A DNA stretch of 52,610 nt from Antarctobacter heliothermus (GTDB lineage Bacteria > Pseudomonadota > Alphaproteobacteria > Rhodobacterales > Rhodobacteraceae), in assembly GCF_900188425.1 (NCBI RefSeq), contig NZ_FZON01000034.1, positions 1-52,610 on the forward strand, written 5' to 3'. The notes below the pieces were generated by a model. The model was not told the DNA's origin and did no database searches. It was given only the letters and a program-made list of their open reading frames with translations. Position 1 is the stretch's first letter. Every line of letters begins with the position of its first letter. The translations under genes and the position numbers were made by a program. Positions 37,066-45,254 of this stretch are shown here, piece after piece.

Positions 37066-37770
37066 ATGGACCATCGTCTGAACGAGTACGGGCAGCCCAT
37101 CGGGTTGCCCGTCGACCTGCCCCTGCCCCGACCGCGTCCACCGCATCAGGTCTTGCGCGGACAGTATGCCGTGCTGGATCCACTGTCCGTGGATCATGCC
37201 GACGGGTTTTTCGACGTCTTCACCGACCCCGCCGGCTGGACCTATCTGGGCGAAGAGACGCCGTTTGAAGACCGCCGACATGCGCGGAACTGGACGGCGG
37301 GCAAAGCCCCCAGCCGCGACCCGCTGTTCTATACCGTCCTTGTTCAGGAGCGCCCCGTGGGGTTCCTGTCGCTGCTTCGGATCAACCCGCAGGCCGCGTC
37401 GATCGAGGTGGGATTCATCCATTTCTCCCCTGCCTTGCAGGGGACCCGCGCCGCGACCGAAGTACAATATCTGCTGATGCGCCACGTCTTTGAAGACCTC
37501 GGCTATCGCCGGTATGAATGGAAATGTGACGCGCTGAATGCGCCGTCGCGACGGGCGGCGCTGCGGTTGGGGTTTTCCTTTGAGGGCATCTTTCGGCAGG
37601 CGTTGATTTACAAGGGACGCAACCGCGATACGGCGTGGTATTCGATCGTGGACAGCGAATGGCCCGCCTTGCGCCAAGGCTTTGAACCTTGGCTGGCACC
37701 TGAGAATTTCGATACGCAAGGCCGACAGCGGCAATCCCTAAGCGCACTGATCGAGTCCGCAAAAGCCTGA
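37066..37770 (+). CDS. GNAT family N-acetyltransferase (RimJ/RimL-like)
   Basis: 234 residues, 3 nt after tpa. PVGFLSLLRINPQAASIEVG and HFSPALQGTRAATEVQYLLM hold the acetyl-CoA site, and RRYEWKCDALNAPSRRAALR with LGFSFEGIFRQ is the RimJ-type C-terminal block. Acceptor unknown. Tight spacing to tpa suggests co-transcription, not necessarily a taurine role. Confidence 0.88.
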   Translation: MDHRLNEYGQPIGLPVDLPLPRPRPPHQVLRGQYAVLDPLSVDHADGFFDVFTDPAGWTYLGEETPFEDRRHARNWTAGKAPSRDPLFYTVLVQERPVGFLSLLRINPQAASIEVGFIHFSPALQGTRAATEVQYLLMRHVFEDLGYRRYEWKCDALNAPSRRAALRLGFSFEGIFRQALIYKGRNRDTAWYSIVDSEWPALRQGFEPWLAPENFDTQGRQRQSLSALIESAKA

Positions 37771-37898
37771 CGCTGCGCGAAACGCCTGCAATCTTAGCGG
37801 TTCGCCCCTCTGTTCAGGGTTTGGAAACCCTTTCCGTGACAACAATCGGCATCCGGGCTGGTCAAACCCATGCGCCATTTGTCGAAGCGGAGATTTCC

Positions 37899-38495
37899 AT
37901 GCCGCCCAAATACCCCTGCTATGCCTACGTCGAACCTCAGTCGACCGGCGTCAGCAACGCCGAGATTGAAGAGATCATTGATGATCTTGTGTCTCAGTCT
38001 CCCGGCATGTCGCTGCCCCATGGCGATCCGATGGACCCGATCTGTCGGGCGCTGAATGTCGACATCGAATACTCCAATCCACCACATGAAATCCTGCTGG
38101 ACGTGCCGCTGGGCAAAAAGTCCTGCATCTGGTTGCCGAAACAGGGCAAGCCACGTCAGGATCGCTTTATGGCGGCGATGGGGGTCGGTCACTGGATACT
38201 GCACGTCCCCGCAACGCGTGAGGCGCACCCGGGCTGCGGAATCCAGGCGCTGCTGCGTCCGACCGACCGCGCCGCGCAGGCAGAGGCCGTTCGTTTTGCC
38301 CGCATCCTGTTAATGCCGCGCGAGGTTTTTTGCAGTCTCTGGTACGAAGGGCGCGCAAACCTGGTGGCCGAAACACTGAACGTGCCCACGCAGGTGGTCT
38401 ATGAACGCGCCGCCATGCTGGATATTCCCACTGACGATGGTCAGGGCAACAAGTTCGAATGGAAGTCACGCGCGCAGGTCGCTGGCGGATACTGA
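37899..38495 (+). CDS. ImmA/IrrE family protein with degenerate metalloprotease motif
   Basis: 198 residues from ATG 37899 (GGAG 6 nt upstream). The fold fits ImmA/IrrE peptidases: a helical N-terminus, AMGVGHWILHV (93–103), EAVRFARILLMPREVF (129–144) and the helical SPxAVxxRL-type end (NVPTQVVYERAAML). But HExxH reads MGVGH (M94, G95, H98), and the third-ligand Glu position appears as Gln (Q127). So zinc binding and peptidase activity are probably lost, leaving a binding or regulatory role. No XRE-type partner gene lies next to it. Confidence 0.72.
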   Translation: MPPKYPCYAYVEPQSTGVSNAEIEEIIDDLVSQSPGMSLPHGDPMDPICRALNVDIEYSNPPHEILLDVPLGKKSCIWLPKQGKPRQDRFMAAMGVGHWILHVPATREAHPGCGIQALLRPTDRAAQAEAVRFARILLMPREVFCSLWYEGRANLVAETLNVPTQVVYERAAMLDIPTDDGQGNKFEWKSRAQVAGGY

Positions 38496-38529
38496 CACCG
38501 CCGCCCTTCCCATCCCGGAAACCCGGCAA

Positions 38530-38557
38530 AGAAAAAGGGCCGCCAAAGCGACCCTTC
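38530..38557 (-). terminator. Terminator of the HU gene
   Basis: AAGGG-C-CGC (38535–38543) pairs with GCG-A-CCCTT (38548–38556) with one mismatch; on the minus strand TTTCTTTGC follows. About 30 nt after the HU stop. Confidence 0.65.
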
Positions 38558-38587
38558 GTTCCTGTGTCTCCGGTCAGATGCCGGGGA

Positions 38588-38875
38588 TCAGGCGTTCACG
38601 CTGTCCTTGAGCGCCTTGGCAATGGTCACTTTGACCTGCTTGTCGGCCTCTTTCTTGAACTGCGCGCCGGTTGCCGGGTTGCGCACCATACGCTCGGGGC
38701 GTTCGCGGCAATAGACCTTGCCGACGCCGGGCAGGGTCACGGCACCGCCTGCCGCCACTTCGGATGTGATGATCTCGGTGATCGCGTCCAGCGCAGCACC
38801 GGCCACTTTCTTGTCCGCATCCATCTTTTCAGCCAGTGCAGCCACCAGCTGGGTCTTTGTCATGGGTTTCGCCAT
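38588..38875 (-). CDS. HU family DNA-binding protein
   Basis: 95 residues from ATG 38875 (MAKPMTKTQLVAALAEKMDA). LPGVGKVYCRERPERMVRNP is the β-arm region with the conserved GxG and RNP tip that enters the minor groove. It bends DNA as a dimer. Longer than E. coli HU only by a few residues. GGAGA lies upstream. Confidence 0.93.
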   Translation of the reverse strand: MAKPMTKTQLVAALAEKMDADKKVAGAALDAITEIITSEVAAGGAVTLPGVGKVYCRERPERMVRNPATGAQFKKEADKQVKVTIAKALKDSVNA

Positions 38876-39007
38876 TTCATGGTCTCCTTCACTGCCCGTC
38901 ACACTTAGGGCCTCTCGATCGCAATAAAACCGGATGTTGGGCAAAACACAACGATTAGGGCCCCGGCACATATGCCATTTGTGCATTTTGTGCTGGTTTC
39001 CGCCGCG

Positions 39008-40492
39008 TCAAAGGAACGCGGTTTCCTCGAAACTGCGGAGTTTCCGACTATGAATGCGTTCCAACGGCATCTCGCGCAGCGTTTCCATGGCGCGAATCCC
39101 GATGCGCAAATGGCGGCTGACTTGCGATCTGTAGAAATCAGAGGCCATGCCCGGCAGCTTCAACTCGCCATGCAGCGGCCTGTCTGACACGCACAGCAGC
39201 GTCCCGTAAGGCACCCGGAACCGGAATCCATTGGCGGCGATCGTGGCGCTTTCCATGTCCAGCGCGATGGCGCGCGACTGGCTGAGACGTTTGACCGGGC
39301 CGCTCTGTTCACGCAGTTCCCAGTTGCGGTTGTCCAGCGAGGCGACGGTCCCTGTGCGCATCACACGCTTGAGGTCGAACCCGTCCAGCTGGGTTTCCTC
39401 GGCCACTGCATTTTCCAGCGCGATCTGGATTTCGGCCAGCGCCGGGATCGGCACCCAGACCGGCAGATCGTCGTCCAGCACCTTGTCTTCCCGCAGGTAG
39501 GCATGGGCCAGCACATAGTCACCCAGCGATTGTGAGTTGCGCAGCCCCGCACAGTGCCCGACCATCAGCCAGGCATGTGACCGCATGACCGCGATATGGT
39601 CCGTCGCGGTCTTGGCGTTCGACGGCCCCACGCCGATGTTGACCAGCGTGATGCCGGCCTGCTTGGGCCGCTTGAGGTGATAGGTGGGCATCTGCGGCAT
39701 ACGGTCCGGCGTGTGCAGTACCGCGCTGGGATCGGTGATCTCGGCGTTCCCGGTGCTGACAAAACTGGTGTAGCCACTGTCGGGATCGGCCAACATCGCG
39801 CGGGCATAGGCCTCGAACTCATCGACATAGAACTGGTAGTTGGTAAACAGGACGTGGTTCTGGAAATGCTCCGGATCTGTCGCCGTGTAGTGCGACAGCC
39901 GCGCCAGCGAATAATCCACCCGTTGCGCCGTGAACGGCGCCAACGGCAAGGTGCCATCGGGCGCGGGCTGTGCTTCACCGTTGACGATGTCGTCGTTGGT
40001 GGTTGTCAGGTCCGGCACGTCAAAGACATCCCGCAGGGCGAAACTGGCGGCCCCCTCTTGCGGGACATTGACGTTGGGGAAATTCGCCACCGCAAAATGC
40101 ACCGGCATCGGTGTGTCTGACAGTCCGATGCGCACTTTGACGCCGTGGTTGCCCAGCAAAAGATCGATCTGCTGCATCAGGTAGTTGCGGAACAGATGGG
40201 GCCGCGTGACCGTGGTGGCATAGGTGCCCGGCTGGGTCACATGGCCAAAGCTGAGGCGGCTGTCGATCTTGTCAAAACGTGTCGTGGTCAGGCGGATTTC
40301 TGGATAAAAGGCGCGCAGCCGGGTGCCGGGATGGCCCGTGGTCATGGCCTTCAGGAAACCGTCGCGCAAGAAAACCGCCGCCGTGTCGTAAAGATCGATC
40401 AGGCGCGCAACCGCTGTCTCTGCATCGTCAAAGCTCTCTTCACCAGGGACCTCCGGCGTGATAATCTCTAGATTTTCTGCCGTGTCCTGCAT
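39008..40492 (-). CDS. amn: AMP nucleosidase
   Basis: 494 residues. Splits AMP to adenine and ribose-5-phosphate, controlling adenylate pools. N-terminal AMN domain (about 20–175, with HPGTRLRAFYPEIRLTTTR) then the nucleoside phosphorylase fold (about 280–490) with GHCAGLRNSQSLGDYVLAHA and ALDMESATIAANGFRFRVPY, the nucleoside-site Glu. Single gene; divergent from the VOC gene, 79 nt apart. Confidence 0.94.
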   Translation of the reverse strand: MQDTAENLEIITPEVPGEESFDDAETAVARLIDLYDTAAVFLRDGFLKAMTTGHPGTRLRAFYPEIRLTTTRFDKIDSRLSFGHVTQPGTYATTVTRPHLFRNYLMQQIDLLLGNHGVKVRIGLSDTPMPVHFAVANFPNVNVPQEGAASFALRDVFDVPDLTTTNDDIVNGEAQPAPDGTLPLAPFTAQRVDYSLARLSHYTATDPEHFQNHVLFTNYQFYVDEFEAYARAMLADPDSGYTSFVSTGNAEITDPSAVLHTPDRMPQMPTYHLKRPKQAGITLVNIGVGPSNAKTATDHIAVMRSHAWLMVGHCAGLRNSQSLGDYVLAHAYLREDKVLDDDLPVWVPIPALAEIQIALENAVAEETQLDGFDLKRVMRTGTVASLDNRNWELREQSGPVKRLSQSRAIALDMESATIAANGFRFRVPYGTLLCVSDRPLHGELKLPGMASDFYRSQVSRHLRIGIRAMETLREMPLERIHSRKLRSFEETAFL

Positions 40493-40571
40493 GCGTGCCC
40501 CCTGATTTTGCGCGGAGATTGACAGGTCCGGGAGCCGTGTTCAAGCTGGGGTTAAGGTCATAGGGGCTGAC

Positions 40572-40991
40572 ATGGATTACGAAACCGTCCCGGCCGGGGA
40601 ATTTGGGGCATCGTTGCACGGGCTGGGGTTGAACCTGCTGGTTCGGGACGTGCGCAGCTATTGCACGATGCTGGAGGCCGTTTTTGGCATGACGACCCAC
40701 CGCGTCAGTGCCGATTTCGCAATTCTTCGCTACGGCATGTCGGTGTTTCAACTGCACGCCGACGGCACTTACCACGCCAACCCCTACCTGTCCTATCTGC
40801 CAGAGGCCGGCCCGCGCGGCGCGGGTGCTGAACTGCGGCTGTATGACAGCGACCCCGACTCGGCGGCGGCATTGTCAGAGGCGCAGGGGATGCACATTCT
40901 CCAGCCCCCCACGGACAAGCCGCACGGGCTGCGCGAATGTTATCTGATCTGCCCGGACGGGTATGCCTGGGTGCCCTCACGCCCGCTGTGA
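40572..40991 (+). CDS. VOC/glyoxalase-like protein
   Basis: 139 residues, one βαβββ repeat pair of the VOC fold: LHGLGLNLLVRDVRSYCTML and HGLRECYLICPDGYAWVPS. The ligand pattern (His 16, Glu near 88, the late Glu in LRECYL) is compatible with a metal site. Substrate unknown. Confidence 0.75.
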   Translation: MDYETVPAGEFGASLHGLGLNLLVRDVRSYCTMLEAVFGMTTHRVSADFAILRYGMSVFQLHADGTYHANPYLSYLPEAGPRGAGAELRLYDSDPDSAAALSEAQGMHILQPPTDKPHGLRECYLICPDGYAWVPSRPL

Positions 40992-41063
40992 TCTGTTTGC
41001 ATGCGGCGGTGATGCGGCTAGTCTGGGACTGTGATTTCGGTAACCCAAAATCGGACAGGGCCA

Positions 41064-41546
41064 ATGACGTTTCGTTTTCCGGCGACTCTGGCTGCGGCGC
41101 TTTGCGCCGCTCTGCCGCTTGCCGCCCAGACAGAGATTCACCGCAACGACCGCCTGACCAACTGGTCGCTGTTCGATGATGACGGCTATTGCTGGATCGC
41201 GACCAATGCGCGCTTGCCGGGCCGGGACCGTCTGTTGCTGACAGTGGACCTGGAGGGCAGCGTGGCGCTGTTCATCGATACGCAATCCGGCGCAGTGTTC
41301 GACGACACGGCGGATCATCTGATGGCCCTTGGCCTGCGCGAGGTGCCGTTTCTCTCACGCGGGGTCTGGGCCTGGACACGGCACGAGTCGCCCGAACGAC
41401 TGTTGGACACGATCCTGACCAGCGACACCATCGGCTATGAGGTCTTTGTCCTTGAGGGCGGCCAGCGCCGTGCCCTGCGCGGTCAGTGGGACACCGAAGA
41501 GGCGCAACAGGCCTACGACACATTGCGCGAGGACTGCGGGCGCTGA
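41064..41546 (+). CDS. Small exported protein (hypothetical)
   Basis: 160 residues from ATG 41064. Signal peptide MTFRFPATLAAALCAALPLA, cleaved near LAA|QTEIHRN. The mature part has two Cys (DDDGYCWIAT, LREDCGR) likely joined as a disulfide, and WSLFDDDGYCWIATNA resembles small periplasmic proteins of Rhodobacteraceae. No named family. Confidence 0.75.
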   Translation: MTFRFPATLAAALCAALPLAAQTEIHRNDRLTNWSLFDDDGYCWIATNARLPGRDRLLLTVDLEGSVALFIDTQSGAVFDDTADHLMALGLREVPFLSRGVWAWTRHESPERLLDTILTSDTIGYEVFVLEGGQRRALRGQWDTEEAQQAYDTLREDCGR

Positions 41547-41583
41547 TAGGCTCTGCGCAAACGTGCCAACCCCGGAGCCCCCC

Positions 41584-42339
41584 ATGAACGCACCGCAAAA
41601 CATCGCCAATATCGACCATTGGCAAGAACGGGTCGACCTTGCCGCCGCTTTCCGCTGGACCGTCCGGCTGAACATGCATGAGGCCGTGGCCAACCATTTC
41701 AGCCTGTCGATCAACGAGGACGGCACAAAGTTCCTGATGAACCCGGACCGGGTGCATTTCTCGCGGATCAAGGCGTCTGACCTGCTGGTCGTCGATGCCA
41801 ACGATCCGGAAACGCTGGACCGTCCCGGCGCACCGGACCCGACAGCCTGGGGCCTGCATGGCGGATTGCACCGGGCCTGCGCGCACGCGCGGTGTGCGAT
41901 GCATGTGCATTCGATCAACGCCACCGTGCTGGCCTGTCTCAAGGACAAACGCCTGCCGCCGCTGGATCAGAACGCGGCGATGTTTTTCAACCGTCAGGCG
42001 GTCGATGATCAATACGGCGGATTGGCGTTCGAGGAAGAGGGCATTCGCTGCGCGCAGTTGATGTCCGATCCCAAGGTCAAGACGCTGGTGATGGGCAACC
42101 ACGGCATAATGGTGATCGGCGACACCGTGGCCGACACCTTTAACCGGATGTACATGTTCGAACGCGCGGCGCAGGTCTATATCACCGCATTGCAGACCGG
42201 GCTGCCGTTGGACATCCTGTCCGATGAAGTGGCCGAAAAGACCGCGCGCGAGATTGAGGACTACCCCGGCGGCGACCATCACCATTTGGACGAGTTGAAA
42301 AAGCTCCTCGACGAAGAAGGGTCTGACTATGCCAGTTGA
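41584..42339 (+). CDS. Class II aldolase/adducin family protein
   Basis: 251 residues from ATG 41584 (MNAPQNIANIDHWQER). FSLSINEDGTKFLMNPD, LHRACAHARCAMHVHSINAT (HVH zinc ligands) and GNHGIMVIGD are the aldolase II core. Members split sugar phosphates (fuculose, ribulose) or act on hydroxy acids; substrate is open here. A GGAG lies upstream. Confidence 0.85.
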   Translation: MNAPQNIANIDHWQERVDLAAAFRWTVRLNMHEAVANHFSLSINEDGTKFLMNPDRVHFSRIKASDLLVVDANDPETLDRPGAPDPTAWGLHGGLHRACAHARCAMHVHSINATVLACLKDKRLPPLDQNAAMFFNRQAVDDQYGGLAFEEEGIRCAQLMSDPKVKTLVMGNHGIMVIGDTVADTFNRMYMFERAAQVYITALQTGLPLDILSDEVAEKTAREIEDYPGGDHHHLDELKKLLDEEGSDYAS

Positions 42340-42344
42340 GGATG

Positions 42345-42977
42345 TCAGACCCGGGTGAACGTCACCACCTGGCTGAGATCCCCGGAATGCGGGCCGGACG
42401 CCTCTGGCCCGTAGATCCGGACAGCGCGCAGGGACAGATCGGCGATCCGGTCGCCCAACGCGTCGAACCGCGCGGCAAAGCCTTTGGCCGCCCAGTGTTC
42501 GGCATTGATCGACAGCGCCACCATACCGCCGGGCCGAACCACGCGCAGCACCTCGTCCAGCGCCTGCGGGCCGACATGACCGTGGGTGAAGGTGCCGGAA
42601 CTGACCGCGCCCGCATAGGCCCCGTCGTCCACCGGCAGCCGGTCCAGCAGGTCGCCGGTAAACAGTCGGTCATACAGGCCCTTCTTCGCGGCCACATCCA
42701 GCATGTCCTGCGACAGGTCCGTGGCCTCGACCGGGCCAACACCACAGCTGCGCAGTGCGGCCCCCAAAAGGCCGGTGCCCGCGCCCAGATCAATCACAGG
42801 CCCCTGCCCACCCGCCGCGACATAGGCCTCGGCGACGTGCAGGGGCAGCATGTAATCCATGTCCACTGCAAATTCATCGTCATAGGTCGCCGCCCATTGC
42901 GCATAGAGCCTGCGATTGTCGTCGGGGGTTTCCAGCCCGTAGGCGGCTTCCAGATCGGGATCATCCTGCATGACCAC
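42345..42977 (-). CDS. Class I SAM-dependent methyltransferase
   Basis: 210 residues. Motif I VIDLGAGTGLLG (about 61–72), acidic loop ATDLSQDML and GMVALSINAEHW later. Resembles WBSCR27/UbiE-like small-molecule methyltransferases. Substrate unknown. Converges with the aldolase gene, stops 6 nt apart. Confidence 0.85.
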   Translation of the reverse strand: MVMQDDPDLEAAYGLETPDDNRRLYAQWAATYDDEFAVDMDYMLPLHVAEAYVAAGGQGPVIDLGAGTGLLGAALRSCGVGPVEATDLSQDMLDVAAKKGLYDRLFTGDLLDRLPVDDGAYAGAVSSGTFTHGHVGPQALDEVLRVVRPGGMVALSINAEHWAAKGFAARFDALGDRIADLSLRAVRIYGPEASGPHSGDLSQVVTFTRV

Positions 42978-43008
42978 AGACTAGACGCGAATCCCCTGTC
43001 GCGTGAAC

Positions 43009-43029
43009 CGATTTTTCGTCGAAAAATCG
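43009..43029. repeat. Palindromic repeat CGATTTTTC–N3–GAAAAATCG, copy 2
   Basis: Same 9-bp arms as 7209–7229, loop GTC. It lies 9 nt after the transglycosylase stop on the minus strand and 31 nt before the methyltransferase start, so it may serve as a terminator-like hairpin for the former. Confidence 0.7.
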
Positions 43030-43037
43030 TCTCTGGT

Positions 43038-43520
43038 TCAGCCGGGACGCAATCCGGTCTCGACCAGCAGACCCTTGCGCTTGGCCTCATAGTAGTAGCC
43101 GCGCGCGTACCATTTGATCGAATTGTCCCAGTTGCCGCCCGCAACCACATAAGCACCGCGTAGGTACTTCAGCCCGTATTTCAGGTTGGTGTCGGCATCC
43201 AGCAGATCCGAGTTCTTGCCCTGAAAGCCCATGGTGCGCGCGGTTTGCGGCAGGATCTGCAGCAGACCCCAATACGGCCCGGCACGTGCCTTCGGATTGT
43301 GCGTGCTTTCGCGAATGGCAAGCCTGTGCACCAGACCGCGCGGCAATTCGTAGTGGTCCGCCCACTTGTTGATCTTGGCGCGCAATTCGGGCGTCTCATT
43401 GGGGTGCAGCGGCAGCGCCGTTGGTGCGGGATCGCCCCCGGCACGAGTCTCCCGCGGGGCGGTGGAACACCCTGCAACGGCGGCAAGGGCGGTGAGCAGA
43501 AAGGCGCGACGGGCCAGCAT
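43038..43520 (-). CDS. Lytic transglycosylase domain lipoprotein
   Basis: 160 residues. Twin-arginine-like and lipoprotein signal MLARRAFLLTALAAVAGC with lipobox Cys 18. SLT domain: LAIRESTHNPKAR with catalytic Glu 71, YWGLLQILPQTARTMGF and LKYGLKYLRGAY. It cleaves peptidoglycan glycan strands, releasing anhydro ends. Smaller than Slt70; only the catalytic domain. Confidence 0.9.
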   Translation of the reverse strand: MLARRAFLLTALAAVAGCSTAPRETRAGGDPAPTALPLHPNETPELRAKINKWADHYELPRGLVHRLAIRESTHNPKARAGPYWGLLQILPQTARTMGFQGKNSDLLDADTNLKYGLKYLRGAYVVAGGNWDNSIKWYARGYYYEAKRKGLLVETGLRPG

Positions 43521-43709
43521 GTCGGAAACTCCGGAAGGAACGGATGTGTCCTAGCCCGCGCTGTCCATCCGCGCGAGTCCGCGCCGAACCGATCGGCGAA
43601 ACGTCGCCCGAGTCGCGCAACAGAGCGGCGCCCGTCCGCGCGCCGTTTCTCCTCCTGCGACATTGCGTCAAGACTTGCAACTTGACGCCCGCAGCGCCAA
43701 CTAAGGCCA

Positions 43710-44573
43710 ATGACCAATACTCTGCTCTCACTTGGCCACGGATTTTCCGCGAGCGCCCTGGCCGATGTGCTGCTGCCCGAGGGCTGGCAGGTGATTGGCA
43801 CAACCCGCAGCGCCGACAAGCTGGAACGGCTTGCCGCCACCGGGGTCACCCCGATCCTGTGGCAGGCGGACGCGGTGGCAGAGGCGCTGGAACGCGCGAC
43901 CCACCTGTTGATCTCGGCCGCCCCGGACGCCGAAGGCGATCCGGCCCTGCGCCTGATCGGTCCGCAAATCGCCCGCCGCGCGCCTGCTCTGAAATGGGCG
44001 GGGTATCTGTCGACCACCGGCGTCTATGGCGACCACGCGGGCGGTTGGGTGGATGAGGAAACGCCGCTGGCCCCGTCCAGCCGTCGCGGCCAGATGCGGG
44101 TCTCCGCCGAACAGGCTTGGGCGGGCATCCCTGGCTTGCCGCTGCACATCTTCCGTCTGGCGGGCATCTACGGTCCCGGGCGCGGCCCCTTTGCCAAGCT
44201 GCGCAAAGGCACCGCGCGGCGCATCATCAAGCCGAACCAAGTGTTTTCACGCATCCATGTCGAAGATATCGCGCAGGTGTTGCGGGCCTCGATCGCGCGG
44301 CCTAAACCCGGTGCTATCTATAACTTGTGCGACGACGCCCCCGCACCGCCGCAGGACGTGATCGCCTGTGCGGCGGAAATGCTGGGCATGCCCGTCCCCC
44401 CCGAGGTCCCCTTTGATGAGGCAGAGATGTCTCCTATGGCCCGCAGTTTTTATGGCGAAAGCAAGCGCGTGTCGAACACGCGCATCAAAAAGGAGCTGGG
44501 CGTGACCCTGCGTTATCCCGACTACCAGAGCGCGCTTGCCGCGATCCTTGCGGCTGAACAGGCCCCGGAATGA
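43710..44573 (+). CDS. NAD-dependent epimerase/reductase-like protein (SDR, YeeZ-like)
   Basis: 287 residues. GHGFSASALAD (about 9–19) is a variant dinucleotide motif; YLSTTGVYGDHAGGWVDEET and FRLAGIYGPGRGPF are extended-SDR blocks. YNLCDDAP follows. No classic YxxxK is present, as in the YeeZ group. Substrate unknown. Its TGA overlaps the exoD ATG, so the two are coupled. Confidence 0.85.
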   Translation: MTNTLLSLGHGFSASALADVLLPEGWQVIGTTRSADKLERLAATGVTPILWQADAVAEALERATHLLISAAPDAEGDPALRLIGPQIARRAPALKWAGYLSTTGVYGDHAGGWVDEETPLAPSSRRGQMRVSAEQAWAGIPGLPLHIFRLAGIYGPGRGPFAKLRKGTARRIIKPNQVFSRIHVEDIAQVLRASIARPKPGAIYNLCDDAPAPPQDVIACAAEMLGMPVPPEVPFDEAEMSPMARSFYGESKRVSNTRIKKELGVTLRYPDYQSALAAILAAEQAPE

Positions 44574-45214
44574 TGACCGCCGACCCCGAAACGACACCGC
44601 CCGCGCTGCCGCCCGCGCCGCCGCCCGCGCGCAGCCCTCTAAGCCTGGGTGAGCTGCTGGAAGCCATGCGCCCGGGTGAGGGCGACACGCATGTCTCAGT
44701 CGGCGATGTGCTGAACCGTATCGGCGATCAATCCTTTGCCGCCGTGATCCTGGTGCCCGCAATTGTTCTGGTCTCGCCGATTTCCGGCATTCCGGGCAGT
44801 CCGACCATCGGCGCGTTGATCACCATGCTGGTGTCGATCCAGGCGCTGCTTGGGCGGCGGCATCTATGGTTGCCCGGTTTCCTGCGCCGTCGCGGTGTCA
44901 GCGCGAAAAAGATGACCAAGGCGATCGACTGGCTCAGCAAACCTGCGGGCTGGATGGATCGGCACAGCAGCGGGCGGCTCAAGCTGCTCAGTTCGCGCGC
45001 GCTGCGTCCCTTTGCCTTTGCGGCGGTGACGCTGATCGCGCTGTCCTGGCCGTTCCTGGAGATCCTGCCGTTTGTGACTTCGTTTTTTGCCGGGGCCGTG
45101 GCGATGATGATGTTCGGCGTGATGACGCGCGACGGAATCTACCTGCTGGCGGGCTATACGCAGGCCGGGCTGGTCACACTGGCCTTGATCTCGATCTGGT
45201 CGGGCCTGATCTGA
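44570..45214 (+). CDS. exoD: ExoD family membrane protein
   Basis: 214 residues. Pro-rich N-terminus (about 8–22), then SLGELLEAM and DVLNRIGDQSFAAVILVPAI, the ExoD signature, followed by four helices including SPISGIPGSPTIGALITML. ExoD of rhizobia affects exopolysaccharide production; the mechanism is unknown. ATG overlaps the preceding stop. Confidence 0.88.
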   Translation: MMTADPETTPPALPPAPPPARSPLSLGELLEAMRPGEGDTHVSVGDVLNRIGDQSFAAVILVPAIVLVSPISGIPGSPTIGALITMLVSIQALLGRRHLWLPGFLRRRGVSAKKMTKAIDWLSKPAGWMDRHSSGRLKLLSSRALRPFAFAAVTLIALSWPFLEILPFVTSFFAGAVAMMMFGVMTRDGIYLLAGYTQAGLVTLALISIWSGLI

Positions 45215-45234
45215 CCTGATCTGGTGCAACAGAG

Positions 45235-45254
45235 GCGGGCCTGCTCAGGCCCGC
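45235..45254. other. Hairpin between convergent exoD and dxs
   Basis: GCGGGCCT–GCTC–AGGCCCGC, overlapping the 3' end of dxs and 20 nt past exoD. It has no clear T-run on either side; a bidirectional 3'-end structure is likely. Confidence 0.45.

Noticed and set aside
35593-37734. Long minus-strand open frame (713 codons) opposite tpa and the GNAT gene
   Set aside because: A mirror frame caused by high GC at third codon positions; the plus-strand genes have clear family motifs and this frame has none.
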